A DNA stretch of 64,000 nt. It comes from Phorcus lineatus. Taxonomy: Eukaryota > Mollusca > Gastropoda > Trochida > Trochidae. This document shows, piece by piece, positions 12,180 to 25,604 of this stretch. Each line of letters opens with the position of its first letter. Within the stretch, counting starts at the first letter, position 1. The stretch is from NCBI GenBank assembly GCA_921293015.1, contig OV121081.1:77641022-77705021 (forward strand). Reading direction: 5' to 3'. The translations under genes were made by a program, and so were the position numbers. The notes under the pieces were generated by a model. The model was given only the letters and a program-made list of their open reading frames with translations. It did not search any database and was not told the DNA's origin.

Positions 12180-15100
12180 GTATGTTTGATGTTCGATGTG
12201 TTAACAGCATCTATGTATGTATGTCTATTCATTGGGGTAAAGTATTTTTGATTGAGACTGATACATATAATGATATTCGCTACAATTGCATTTTATACAT
12301 GACCAACTACAGAAAGTTATTAGTGGTCGATAGATAAATATACAATAAACCTTACATGAATTTATGAAAATCATGATTAATCAGAAGAGGGTAAAGCCCA
12401 CCAGTCTGCATGAAGTAGTAATCTTCATCTCAAAACATCCTTTACAAAACTAGTTTTGAAAGTAGTGTAGTGTTATGTAATGTAAAATATGTTTAGGCAC
12501 AATACTATGCGAAATCCAAAAGGTGTATAGAGTCAAACATCTAAACGATTCCATTAACAATCAACAGTAAAAATTTCAATGAGCATCGCTTCACTAGGTG
12601 GTAATAACCATGCCAACATTAAGTTAGAGGCAGTTGACGGTTTTATGGAAGCTTTTAATACCGCTAGGATAAAGACATTGAAGTTTGAAGGTACATTTTA
12701 AAACAACACATGGCAACATCGTTTTGAACATTTTCTCTAAATGTGTACAGGAATTCATGTACGTGAAAAACCAGTATGACTATCAGTACAAAACTAAAAC
12801 AGTATAATGCCCCTTCATCCTTGGTTTCAGATTAAATGATAAACATTTCTGCGAGAATAAGCATATCATTCAATTGTTCAACATTTACGAAAATGTGAAA
12901 TAATGTAACAGCATTATTGAATTTTACGGAATTCGTTACCTTGCCTTCAAGTTGTTGAGCCTTTCTCTCAAAGTGGCAAGTGTTGTTTTTCTTGCCACTT
13001 ATTTACGATGCGTGCGTGCATTAAGGTAATAACCTTTTTCACACCCTGTTTTGCCGATGTTCCCAAAACTTTTACATGAGGACCATATAACAATCCACGT
13101 CATGTTTTGTTTTCACAGCCAGATATTACATCCACTAGTAAAACTGTGTCTTTCTCTTTGAATACATTTATTCATTTGAAAATATTTTGGAATCACTGTC
13201 ATTTACTTCAACAGGTTATAGTTATGTAAGGTGTTCCATTGATTTGTATTTGAGCCCTATCTTATATATAATCAGGAAAATGGAAACAAACTTGCTTATT
13301 CATTAATGAGCTAAGGTCATGTAATACATTTGTCCGTTTTGATCACTGTCTATTCGTTATACCGTTTGAGACAAAGTACTTTATATAGATTAAAAAATAG
13401 ACAAATTCCAATGTAAGGAAGTAGCTACGTATAAAGCTGTGAACGCATTTTAATCATTTGAGGTATAAAAATGGAGTTTTGGTTCGATACACATGCCGAT
13501 GTCAAATTTAGCTAAGGCCATTTTATGCTGTCACTTTTTTGTCCTTTATTTTGTGTTGTCCATGATGGAAAAATGCGTTTTGGTCTCGGTTGGTCTACCT
13601 ATCCCATTTATACCAACTTCCTTTATCCTTTGTGTTGGCCACTGCCTATTCTTTATTTCGTTACAGGCCTTGTACATAATAAGTTTTTCAAATAAAGAGC
13701 GTTTTGTAAAACGTATTTGGTTTGTGTCAATCTTTTATTCTGTATAAGAATACTCTAACAGGATTGATTTTTTATAAGTGTACATGTCTGTGTACAATAT
13801 ATTTTATCAAGAGGGTGAATCCTCAACTCAACCCGATTATTCCTTATCGTATGATAAGGTGACATGTATCTAGCGAAAAGTCAAGACAATTTGGTTTTAC
13901 TGAAATTTACTCATTTGAGCTGAACTAGTGCTTTCGTTAAAACAATTCCCGAAAATCAAAGTTATGTTATTTTGGTTAAAAAGACTTTTTTAAAATTTTA
14001 TTTTATGTATAGACGTTTGTCACATCAATAGATTACCACGACCCGAATTTAAAACGAACTGTAGAAAAAACTATGTTGTTATGTTTCATATGCACCTTAA
14101 CTTAAATTCTGTTTGAAAACATGAACTTTGTGTTTTGAAAGACATATTATATCAAATTAAATCAGTTTACTCATATCAATGAAAATCTTCTTTTCTTATT
14201 TTCAGACATGGCCTCTTTTTTAAGTAAGATGTGTACCTTTTTTATCTTTATAAATTCCGGACATGTTTGTTACTTTTCCAAATCTTAATAGCTGCTTTTC
14301 TAAATGTGTTGCATATATTCACCTTTTCAAAATGTTTTGCCTATCTGGACTTTTGCTAGATGACTTGTAGCATCGTCCCATGGCTGTTTAATCTCAAATG
14401 AAAAAAGTGTCTATGTTGAACTTTCAATTCCTTTTTTCGTTAGTTGTAGAGCTCTCAGGGAATAGTCTTTGACAAATAATGCTGCCTCCTTCGGGTTTTA
14501 TTTTTTTGTTGGTTCTGAAATGTCATCCACGTGCCCACTTTTATCTCTTGGAGATTCAAAAAAGGGCTGCTTTGCATGATCTAATTAAATTTTGACAACA
14601 TTTTCAAAACAAGCAATCACACTAGTACCTGTCACAGTTACGTTAATGAAAAAGAAATTAATTTATTCAGTGGATCGAATCAACGTTTTGTATATGTTTT
14701 ATAGCATGTTTTAATTTTCCAACAGTATCGGCACGACAAAAAGTAGGAATGGGTAAACTTTCTTTAGAATTGGTGGTCTGTAAGATAATGTATATCGAGA
14801 ATTGACGAAAATATTCTGTAAGCCAATCTCTCTTGATAAATATATGCTATTTTAACAAATGCATACATACCAATGAAGTTTTGAAGTTTTTGACTCTGGA
14901 ACGTTATTAAGAACATGTCATGACCTAGACTCTGTAGACCTTTATAACTGTTCAGATATTGATTTTCAATGGACGTCTCTTGCTTCATTCATTTGATGTG
15001 TTATTTGCCATTTCATGTGTGTACATTATCTATCAGTTAATAATTTGTGTTTAAAATAAATAATATAGACAATTAAATTGATTTACACTTACATCACTGT

Positions 15101-17150
15101 AGAAAGAGGATGTTGACATTTGAGCATGGAAATATGATATAAACTTATACATAAACTTCTAATTGGATGGCAATATCTATCTTTAATAAGAGAGCGCCGG
15201 CTTTTGATCATTACAAAGTGCATGTCAATTTTAATAATAAATCTTTCTGTTTTTTGATTTGAGGTGATGTTATTTTACTTTAAATGAAAAGCTGTCTGTA
15301 CCCCAGTGTACATTTATGGCATTTCATTATCACGGTCTTCTTACAAACTAGTATTCACGTTACAGTAGCAAAACCCATTCTAGTAACCAAAGCTATGAAT
15401 TATACCGAGTATTTAGTGAGGATGAAGTTGTCATCAGGGGACAATATCAGTTGTCACAATAAAGTTGCCTCGTTTGCCAAAATTGTTGCTCAAATCCGTT
15501 GCAACCAATTTCATCAATTGCGCATGAGATTCGGGCAGGTGCAATTTGCTTTAACTGTTCTAGTGATATACATCCGTCATTATTATATAGGAAATTACAA
15601 ACTGATGTCATTTTACCAGACCTTTGAAGTACCTTCATCGACCATTAGAATGACGACAATGGGTCACTTTTGAAACCAATTAATAAAGTTACTTTGACAT
15701 CCTTGCTATGTCATTTTGTAGTTTGGCCTACGATGGCCAATATTATCTTCATTGACCTTTACAAGGTTTTCTGACCTGAATTTCTTTTGGATTAAGTGAA
15801 CAGATGTTTTCATTGTATTTTCAAATATGTCTATTATAAGCTGATGTTCTTGCTTGCCTAACACTTAATAGTTGTGTAATTAATACAGCTAGTTTTAACT
15901 TGTTTGAGGCAGTATTTGGACACAGCAAGGTTTTACCAGCCCTCAAACACTGTGAAAACGTTTTATAGTATGTTTGATTTGGCCTTACTAACGTCCGAAT
16001 ATATTAGACGTTATTGACTTGTCACAAACTGATAACTTTAATCAAGTATCCTAATTAATTATTAAATATCTGCTGTATAAACCCTGGCATGATATCCACA
16101 ATGATGGTTTATCATGATCTAAAGTCACTTTCCGTATGAGTGGCACCAAATAAATCTTACTTAATCCGAAATTGTGGTCAGAAACAATATTAATATTCAT
16201 CGTCCAGTAGTCTCCAGTTGCTAGCCTGACAAGGCATACATGGCCATCTTTCTTCTGCAAGGTTAAAAAGAGACCTGCATACGCATTTACGTGTTGTAGA
16301 TTTGCCCGCAATGAACTGAATCCAACATCCTTTTCACTGCCTCCTAAGAGATCTCGAATAAAGGCTTGCTTTATTCTCTGCTTTTGAGTAAACTGAGTAA
16401 ACTTTCAATCAACATTTTCTTTTAGTCTTTTAATTCATTTGGGAAAAACCAATCTTTTTCATCTTTAATTCCCATGGTACTGATGCTGTTAGATGAAAGT
16501 CTCTAACTGTTCGCTGTCACACATTAAACTCAGTTTCCAAACCTCTGTTGTAGAGCGTCCGTTAATCCGAGAGATACATTTTTCAAACGCAATGTAAATA
16601 TTTTTCTGACGTTGCCGTTATATAAGAGATTAATAAAGATAATAAAAAGTATTCAGTACGTTTTACCTGTTGCACAAAGACGGGTTATATGCAGTCGAAT
16701 GAGTTGATGTTCCTTTAACTTTAAAACATGATAGCAACCAAATAAATATAAAGAGCTTTTTCTGTCCCATCTGTATTTCTAAATATCAACTTTCACTTAT
16801 TAACGTATTTACTTATTACTCTCAAAATATAAACCCCATTACACCATGAAGCATTTCAATTGCATTATTAACTTTCCTTTAAATTCAAATCAACCTGTTC
16901 AGCTGTCTTAATTTCACCAATGATTAGAAGATATGTAATATTACATTAAGATAAACGCAAGGCAAGAAATATGCCTTTGATTTTTCTCAATAAGGTTGTG
17001 CTGGCTCAGCATTGCTTTATATCATCTCCTTACACCACTCGATGTCATATTCAGTTCAATAACTGAAGGACAAAGCATACAATGTAAACATCGTAACATG
17101 TTGAAACAGCTTCACTTGCACACTGAGCTATCCAAGGTTTCTGTTGGTCT
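12180..17150. other. Intergenic; no supported gene
   Basis: The longest open frames (129 aa at 15284-15673 plus; shorter ones elsewhere) fall within chance for this AT content and show no known domain. A perfect 10-bp hairpin lies at 12971-13000 (AAGTGGCAAG and CTTGCCACTT around a T-rich 10-base loop). A 7-bp stem, CCTTATC/GATAAGG, lies near 13841-13858. Confidence 0.45.
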
Positions 17151-17154
17151 TTTA

Positions 17155-17290
17155 ACCCAGGACGTTTGGAAAAAATATGAGATAAATTAACGATACGTCG
17201 ACAGGAAGGAAAAGTTAAAGTTCACAGACACTCGATGCTTTTTGTGGCCGAAACCAATAAATAAGCATGATAGCCAGACTTAATCAGGGT
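17155..17290 (-). repeat. Inverted match to 47885-48035
   Basis: This shares with the reverse complement of 47885-48035 the ordered landmarks GGACGTT-GG-A, TCGACAGGAA, GTTAA-GTTCACAGACA-TCGATG-CTTTT and ATGATAGCCAG-CTTAATCAG. The direct third copy lies at about 57960-58090. Orientation and order agree with the inverted matches at 10.1 and 12.1 kb. Confidence 0.65.
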
Positions 17291-18302
17291 TTTCATAGAC
17301 GTTCAATCAATCTGATATATATATATATTTATATATAGTACTCACCGATAGAAAATTTTTAAAAAAATGACACAACAATGTAAATTATATCAAAACACCT
17401 TATGAACGAATTTCTTAGCTTGTATATTAATCATTTAAAAAAACATTTTGGGAATATAAAAGGAATATAGTTTACATGAGTTGAAGGCTTACCAAGTATA
17501 AGTGTAATGCTTTAAAGACGTAGAGCTCTGTATAATGTTAACAAAAGACGTTGTCGTTTGTATGAATGTTGCTGATATCTATTATATAATCGTACAAAAT
17601 AAACAGTTAAGTGCTCATAGTCTTTTTATACCTTGTTTATTGAACGTTTAGTAGACAGTAGAAGAGATAAAGTGGGTTATGTTGTTACAAATCCTCGTGT
17701 CTCTTTAATCACTAGCAATGACATCTTACGAATGAAACAGGGTCACAGGCTATAAAAGGAACAGATCAATAAGCAAAGACAAAGATGTGAAAGAAGTACA
17801 AAGATAACAAAAGCTAGGGTCAGAATAACATGTTTCATTTTCCGTCAGCTGCCTAGAAATAGGAACGTTAGGGTCTGTGTTTGGTTGAATTTATGAATGA
17901 TTGGTAGCAAAGTTTTAAAAAACTATAAAATAATCTGATGTCATACATCGAATCGACAATTGAACAAAGCTGCAAATTCTCGTGTTGGATGATTTAAAAA
18001 AAAATTATAATAGATTTTAACGATATTCACCTGTGCTATTGTAAAGATTCTAACATAGTTATTTTACAATGAATGCAACATTTACGTGCAGGTGCTATCA
18101 CAAGAAGAAAGAAATGCCTGCCTACATATACATTGAAAATACCTCTGATCTTTTGTTTCCTGTACATCTAACACGTCGCACAAACACTGCGCTAGACCTG
18201 CAGCTGCAAGTTTTATACCTCAAGATTTCATCAAAGATTTTCATCACGAAACATCGATTAGAGGCATCATAAAGTTGTTGCAAGTATAAAATGGTATGAA
18301 TA

Positions 18303-18303
<1 letters not shown>

Positions 18304-18383
<80 letters not shown>
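18304..18383. repeat. (TA)n microsatellite
   Basis: About 80 bases of uninterrupted alternating TA. Apparent YIYI-repeat open frames across it are artefacts of the repeat. Confidence 0.98.
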
Positions 18384-18384
<1 letters not shown>

Positions 18385-18389
18385 CACAT

Positions 18390-20508
18390 TCGGGCACAAT
18401 ATAAAATTGTAATCGTCTGTGATCATGTAATCATCAATCACTTCTTTACCTTTTCGATGTTGATTATTAGGGCAAACTGTCGTGCATGTGTACCATACAA
18501 ATCATAATTTGGACGGAGACAAACCATCGTAGATGATTTATATGAACATATTTTTTTTCAATATATGGGAAATGATTTTTCATCAATAGAAATAATCATG
18601 TCTTATAAATTCTGGATGAACAAAACATAGTAAGTTGCTTATTACATCATTGTTTATCTTTGTTCATCAACAACTTTTTCCACTTCGATATTCAGGGCAA
18701 TCATGATTTGTTACATCATTATTAATCTTATCTCGTTTGTGTTCCATTTTTTTCTAAAAAAAACCTCATTCATATTAGTTTTCACTTTCAAACATTAATT
18801 TTGCATACTACCGACCCATAACTTTTCACATCAAATCCAATTTTGGTTCATAGTCTATTCTTGTAGGTTACAATACTTCATCCATGAATTCATCTTAAAA
18901 CATTAGATATTTATATCCAGTCCTTTCGCACACATCTGCACGCCAATCTAGCTCTGGTTTGAGCAGGTAACTGTAATCAATCTCTCATGTGGACATGTTT
19001 AGTTGACAAGCTTTCAATCATTCAGGATGAAAAATCATGTTATTGAAAACTGTACCTGCATTTCAAACCTGAATTCTTTTTATTGCATTTGCAGTGGCCG
19101 TTTCATCTCACTGTTTGATCCAAAACTCGTCATGAAAACAAGAGGCGTATAATCTAATTTCTGCTTCTGTGATTTTATTAGAATTAGAGTGTAAAATGTG
19201 TGCAGTACACATGAAATGCAAGATTTCTTGAGTGACAATTTGATTTGGATATTTTGAAGTTAATGCTTTCTCTTTCGTAGGAATGAGGGGAATAATAAAA
19301 TTTAATACATGTATTCGTTAGCATAGCACAGTAGAGAATACTTGTCACGTCATCCTATGGTTTTTCAGTAATGAAGCATTGCAAAAACGAGTTTTTCACT
19401 TCAGATATCAAAACGCTGAAGTTTTATTTATGTTGTTCAAAACGCAATAAGTTAATTGTAAGTAAAATCGGTTGACATCTTCTGAACTCTTTATACCTCA
19501 TAAATTGGTTTTTGTGCGGTTAAGCTTTTCTGAGCAAACGTCATGTCCCAATAAAAAGGTTGTTCAGAATATACTTTTTAATGACATGCTTGACTTGTGC
19601 AATACACATTATGCAATCACAAATATTAGAGATTTCAAACGTGAACCGAAGACAACCCTCAAGGGTCGCTGTATGTAACAGACATATTTAGAATATGAGA
19701 TTGATGAACGTTTCACTGCTTTTATTATCCAACTGTCTTTACGCCTTCGATTAATTAAGTTCAAGTAGAAACAGTAGCCTGTATCATTATGCTTTTTTGA
19801 CTGATTAATGAAATACATAACAACTTGATTTCATCAAGTGCAAAATATGCGTTTCTTTTTTATATTGTTTCCTCTTCACATTGATATTGTAAAGTACATT
19901 GCAGAGTACGTAAAACTAACATATACAAAACATTGGTACATTAGCCATTGGGCACCAAATCAAATGTTAACACGAGACTACGACATACACCATAAGGTAT
20001 TTGTCTCTATTCATAATGAAATACAGACCCCAAGACTTCTTAAAGCTTAACAAAGTTTTTGCGCTCTAAAGAAACGAACTGAATTACCTCCGAAGCAATA
20101 CAATTGTGTTGCTTTTCTTCAAAGAAGTCATTTTTTTTTAGAGAAAAAATCCTTTACATAAGTGCTCTTCAATGCATGGCTTGTATATAATGATGCTGAC
20201 ATCTTATATTATAAAAACTGAATCAAATGCAAAATTATTTTTCTTAAAACTATTTCATTGGTGTAAAAATTATCATATATTGTAAGGAAAGTCATACATA
20301 TATAAACTTTTCTTGAAGTCAAGTAGAATCTATTCATTCGTCAAATAGAATTTCATGACTTTTGGTTGCTTTGTGTATTACCTCGAGACATTGACTTTTT
20401 ATGTCCTTTTATCCTTCTGCCGTCCAGCAATATTCATTTTGCTTACATTATCATATTTTTTCTTTAAATGTTGCATGTGTACTATTTCACTTGAAGTGAT
20501 TTCGCTCC
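18390..20508. other. Intergenic, no supported feature
   Basis: AT-rich with only short, domain-free open frames on both strands. Confidence 0.45.
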
Positions 20509-20535
20509 CATATACGTTTTATATAAAAAAAAACA

Positions 20536-20812
20536 AATCCGCTCTCGCTTTCTCCTAATACCCTGATCTGGCCAAAAGCCTCGTACGGCTGGATCGGCTT
20601 GACATTCGTGGCTTAGTTCAGCTGTTATTATTTGGACAAATGGAATGTCGTTATGCAACGAGCCTGAAGCTCTTATCTTGAACTCAAGGGATTTTCCATC
20701 CAGGTTGTACCGCTGTTGCAGGATGGGAGTCGTCTCATTAGCTGGTTAGCTAGCTATACGAGGCTTTTGGCTTGAAAGAGATCAGGGTATTATGAAGGAG
20801 CGAGAGCGGATT
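20536..20812. mobile_element. MITE with TIRs of about 52 bp
   Basis: The left end (20536 to about 20590) and the reverse complement of the right end (about 20757-20812) share AATCCGCTCTCGCT, TAATACCCTGATCT and GCCAAAAGCCTCGTA, with a few substitutions and one indel of about 5 bases. The 277-bp element has a non-coding core and higher GC than its surroundings. CATATACG occurs directly after the right end (20813-20820) and again at 20509-20516, 19 bases outside the left end. It could be a target duplication if the true left end lies further out, or chance. The superfamily is not assigned. Confidence 0.85.
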
Positions 20813-20861
20813 CATATACGCTGCTTTAGCAGGATGAGTTGAAATAACAGAATAGATTGTA

Positions 20862-21060
20862 ATAATAAACAATAATATGTCCATTTATAGAGCGCACTTA
20901 TCTATCCACTTAATGGTTATTTTTATTCGTTGAGAGTTTTACGAGCACTTTCCAGCGAAGGCTGATGTCACAAGGCCCTATAAATATAGCAATACTATTA
21001 CCTTGGTCCAATCCAAGCTGACGCATTCGTCGCTAGAAGGTAACCAAAGAGAGACACAGT
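20862..21060 (-). mobile_element. SINE 3'-end fragment
   Basis: Reverse-complemented, this resembles the 3' half of the SINE at 46545-46915. Shared features are CAGCTTGG-TTRGACCA-GGTAATA, then GTGGATA followed by a GYGCNNTATAAAT word, and an AT-rich trinucleotide tail at the left edge. The tRNA-like head is missing, so this is a truncated or decayed copy. Confidence 0.6.
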
Positions 21061-21064
21061 TTGA

Positions 21065-23875
21065 ATAAAGTCTAATATTATAGACAATTTAGCAAAATAA
21101 TAATAGCTCTCAAATTTTGTATGTTCCCTTAAAATCAGCTAACACCAGATACCTAAACATGAACATCCTTTGTGGAAAGAGTTCCGTAATTGTACATTCT
21201 TTACTTCATTTTATTCTTTTACTTATTTCGGCGTTTTTGTCCTTCGACAATGTTTCAAATGTCACACTTCCATGTCCATGGGGAAAAAGATAAAAGTAAA
21301 GATTTTAATCAATTCATTCATTTTAGTGTGATGACTTGAAAAATAAAAGAATCTATATATGTTTAGCATTCCCATTGAAATAGCTTGTAGAATGATTGTC
21401 AAAATATGTGTGAATATACATGTGAATAGTGTCGAATTAGATTTAGAATATAAAAATATCAAAGTAAATGTGAATTGTCAATCTATATATTTAGTTCATT
21501 TTGATCTCTTCATATAGACCTAAATGTAGCATAAATAGCATATTTGCAAAATTTGTTCCAAACATAAATTTTTCATGTACGATTCCTTTACACCAAAAGC
21601 ACCTATCTTACTTTCAACAGTTACGTCCATAATCTAACGTCGTTTTTCCGTTCAATAAAATTCAATATTTCCGAAATTTCGAGAAAGATCCGCAATTCTT
21701 AAATCAAATTTGTGCTGATAATCTTTCCATTTGACCACGTTCATGCTCCAAATGTACTCAATGAAAGAAACTAAAAAATAATAAAATGGTAGAAGGCTTT
21801 CAAAAGTAAAGTTTTAATAGTCACTAATATATCAAAAATACAATGTCATTATTGATTTGAACTAATTTCTGATGATTTAACTCATTTACCATTAAATGAC
21901 CGCCATCGAATGATTGACAAAACACAGACACTGTACACTTAATTAATCACTTTTTCCCAAGGGATGGCTTTTTCTATGAAAATAAGGTGACATTAAGGCA
22001 ACGACAGGGAAATCTTGATTGATGTGCACAGAATGCAACATCTTTCTTTTGAATGTGGGGAATATTTTGTTTTGAAAAACGCCAGAAGGGATCGCCCAAC
22101 ATTTAACATTTGTCAGTTTTGTTCAAAGTTTAAGTTATACTTATTTAATTGAACTTTGTTCTTCAACGATTTGTCCCACTTCGTTTTTACAATTATGATT
22201 GTTCAAGGTTTTGATGCATCAAATTTGTATTTGAATCTGCCAAATCAAACTCCCCCGTATTTTCATAACCAAATTGCTGTTATTTCTTATATTGAGTAGT
22301 CTTGATGTTATACAACAGCTGTGAATCATTGGTTACAATGACGCTTATTCCACCACAAACAAACATGTGTTGATCCATTCACAGATGTGTCGTTTTCACA
22401 ACTTATTGATCTTAGCATACATCGTATTATGAGCTATATGTATTGTTAAATATTTCAACTTCATACTGTCCACGTGCATGGATACTGTATAAAAGTTTGG
22501 TAAGCATTGACCTCACGCCACATATGAGGACCCCCCTATATGAACAAAACTATGTATATGTATTTAGACAATAAAAACGACACTATCAGTATCATACCAT
22601 AAAATTGCCGGGTTCCAGGAATATATTTGATATAAATGCATGGAAATGGTGATCGCTTATCGACACACATCAACTTCCATCAGTTAGTTTCTCTGTTTAA
22701 AAACCAAGACAATGCATAATGATCCTGGGTAAACCATGTGGAAATCGTACTGTCCTGGAAATTACAAGACCACCCAAACAAAACATCATGAATAATACAC
22801 AGATGTTTAAGGGGGGATTAAGAGCTGTGGTTTTAATGTTCATCAAAAAACAAAAATATAGTAATATTATATGGCACAGTTTGTAATACTATTTTGTAAT
22901 TACGTCGTCTCATAGTTTGTAAATATCACTATGTTATTAATTCGTCTGGTGCAAATAAATCGGTTATCGGATCTGAAACTAATACGGAAATACCTATTAG
23001 GGACGACTTTGTTAACTGACCTCTTTCTTGCACCATAGTAGAGAGTCACAATTATCCAAAACAACGTCCAAGCATTTGGAACGCAACGTCATAGTAGAAC
23101 TGTGACGTCAAAACATTGTTAATAATGCGACGTGACAATGTAAAATTGATATTTTGCCCTTAGGCATCGTATAAATAATATGAATCCCGATATGATTTCC
23201 CTCGTAGGAAATAAACAAATGTATGAGACAGCATACAATACGAAGGTTAACACGACATTCTGACAAAATATTTTAGCTCTTACAAAAAGCTCCATATGTG
23301 CAAAATGAACTGCTACTATACCAACTAAATACACGTAATTCTTCTTGTTGCATCTTAAAGATCATGTCTGGATAAAAGACAAGAATTGTTTTTAAAGACA
23401 TTTTAACGTAGCATGGACTTGTATTATGTAGAACATCTTGTGACTTTGCTTAAACTTTGAGAAGTGTTGCAATTTTATGCTTTGCATGCCAGACAGTCAT
23501 AGATCAATATTGTGTAAAGATATCCAAGTAATGGTAGTAAAGTATTTCAACAAAGTTAGCTTTTTAGCTCGTTACATTGTTTATGTATGCAGTCAGTTGA
23601 TACTTTTAAATTGATATTTGAAGTGAAGTTCATAAAAAACATACCCTTTTGTGCTTAATTATAATGTCGTTAATGATTTTTATAAACTTGAGCTCAATTA
23701 TCATGAGAAAAAAAGATCTTGAAAAACTAAAAGAAGAACAGCCAAGGAAAACAGACTAACTCATGGACAAGGCATAACTGAAAAAAAAAAGAAGATTTGA
23801 ATATAAAGTTTTTACTTACATATGAAGTCCTTTACAACATATCAAAATTTTTATTTTTGCGAGGGTTGAATGGAT
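21065..23875. other. Intergenic, no supported feature
   Basis: No gene or repeat is recognised. A CRE-type TGACGTCA occurs at 23103-23110, with no nearby gene to give it meaning. Confidence 0.45.
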
Positions 23876-23879
23876 TGAT

Positions 23880-25600
23880 AAAATTCTGTTCTGTTCTGTT
23901 CTGTTCTGTTCTGTCCCACACATTGATGAACAATTGAGAACATGGCGTTTTTATGATCGTCTCATCGGGCTGCACATTACAGTACCAGGAAATGACTTGT
24001 AGAAGATTTTCAGCGGCAGGTGGTACATGTTGGTCTGTTAGCTTAGGAATCAACTGAGAATAAAGATAAGATAACACTTTGGAAAATTTTGGAAATTTGG
24101 AAATTTGGTTTACATTCGATTATTAACTTGTGTTTTGATATGAATATAATATTACGCTAACTCTGCAGTATTAAACGTACAAAAGTATATTGGGATAATA
24201 TTGGCCCAAGAAAACTCTGACCATAGACGTTGTATATCTATAAATACAAATACAGAATAGAATTGAAATTGTGGTGCTTTTGTTATGAAGAATTTTGAAA
24301 AGGCGACCAGATGGAAGAAGTTCAAACTTATTATTTACAACCTTCCAACCCATTCCTTCCGAATCCATCCCCTTAATTCCTTTCCAATGTTTGACTCGCA
24401 AATACGTATACACTCCTACGGTATGCTGTTTTGCTACGAGTGATTTGGCTGATGGCTGGAACATAGCTGATGCTGGAAACATTCTCTGTATCGTACTTAG
24501 TTGAAATCTTCTCCACTCTCAGCATTACAAAGACAACGCAAATCCTCGCACTTGTTCTGAAGAGTTTATCTTGTACAGCCTGACAGTGAATGAAGAAACA
24601 ATATATCTCTGCATGTATCTTTGCCAAGATTGTTCTTGGTCCTGGTGGTGTTTAGTGTTTTTGGCTAGTTTTTATAATTCCTGCTGACGTCTGATCGTAG
24701 AAAAATGTCAATCAAATCTTCACTGGCATAATAACAAAGAAGTATTAATAGGTCTGTGTCCTCTCCTACCATTACAGTTGGGCAGTTGCTGCTTCTAATA
24801 CAGCTAGTGCTGTCCTCTCGATAAGATGATCAGCGTCCTGTCTGACCTGCCGGGTCTTGACTCCTTCATCCAGCAGATGTTCACTAACCAAGTTGATGAA
24901 AGACTGTTTATTTGCTTTGTTTGACAGAAATGATTCCTTCTTGGTATACAGAACCATGTTTCGAACTTGACTGAAGTAATGATGAATAAACGCATCTTTC
25001 GTTTGGAAATCCTCTTGTCCAGATTTCAGTCTTTTGCTGTTTCCACTGCTTTGATTCTATTGGTGAGGGATGCATATGTCTGTCCTAAATTGACACTGCA
25101 TGTCTGATGAAATACAGCATCTGCTGCATATAGATCTTGAACATATTTAGTTTTAGTCATTACCACCTCAGACCAAAGTCATTTCTTCTGATGCATATAT
25201 TTCTGATTTAAACATTAAAATCTTCACTTCTTACTGGATATACACCATGTCCTTTCTTTATGCCAGTATTCTTCGCAGGTGTTCCACAAAACAAAGAGTC
25301 AGATTAAATTGACTGAACGTTCATTTTAGCTTGTACAAAGTGCTGCTTCTTTTTAATATATGTCCTCAATCTTTGATCTTTGTAGCACTTGAGATATTGT
25401 TCTGATTTATGTATTGGCATCTGCGTGGCTTATGGATTAATTGCCCTGCATTAACTATAAGTTTATTACCCAGAACAATACTTGCACCGTTGAAACCATC
25501 TGCACCTTTCTCTCTTCGACATTCTCTATCTGTGATATCTGCCAAAGACTTTTTGCAAATAACACTCTTTTCAATCTTTCTGTAAATCTATAAAAACAAA
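23880..25600 (-). pseudogene. Pseudogene of a multi-copy nuclease-like, CXC-type family
   Basis: Read on the minus strand, conserved blocks appear in order but in changing frames with stops. DLYAADAVFHQTC lies at about 25060-25145. FLSNKANKQSFINLVSEHLL and DADHLIERTAL lie at 24780-24935. VGEDTDLLILLCYYASEDLI lies at 24675-24772. LGKDTCRDILFLHSLSGC lies at 24573-24640. A HTVGVYTYLRVKHWKG block lies near 24400, then GMGWKVVNN near 24350, then LTDQHVPPAAENLLQVI at 23985-24053. From memory of the family, the full protein has a PIN/XPG-like acidic region (DTDLLILL) followed by a cysteine-rich C terminus (RCNCK...). Here the Cys region is reduced to SWYCN and runs into a TTCTG microsatellite. An acceptor-like TTATCTTTATTCTCAG just before 24053 suggests that the gap of about 240 bases was an intron, so this is probably not a processed copy. 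At least two frameshifts and several stops show it is dead. Family membership is from recall; its cellular role is unknown to me. Confidence 0.75.
23884..23916. repeat. (TTCTG)n microsatellite
   Basis: About six tandem TTCTG units. On the minus strand they extend the pseudogene's last open frame with repeated DRTEQN-type residues, marking where the coding similarity ends. Confidence 0.95.
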
Positions 25601-25604
25601 CAAA

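Noticed and set aside
15284..15673. 129-codon plus-strand open frame with a hydrophobic start
   Set aside because: At roughly two-thirds AT, one open frame of this size in 64 kb on both strands is about what chance gives. No domain is recognisable, and there is no paralogue or splice context. The overlapping minus frame (15447-15638) was also unrecognised.
18122..18441. Open frames with long YIYI runs
   Set aside because: Translation of the (TA)n microsatellite.
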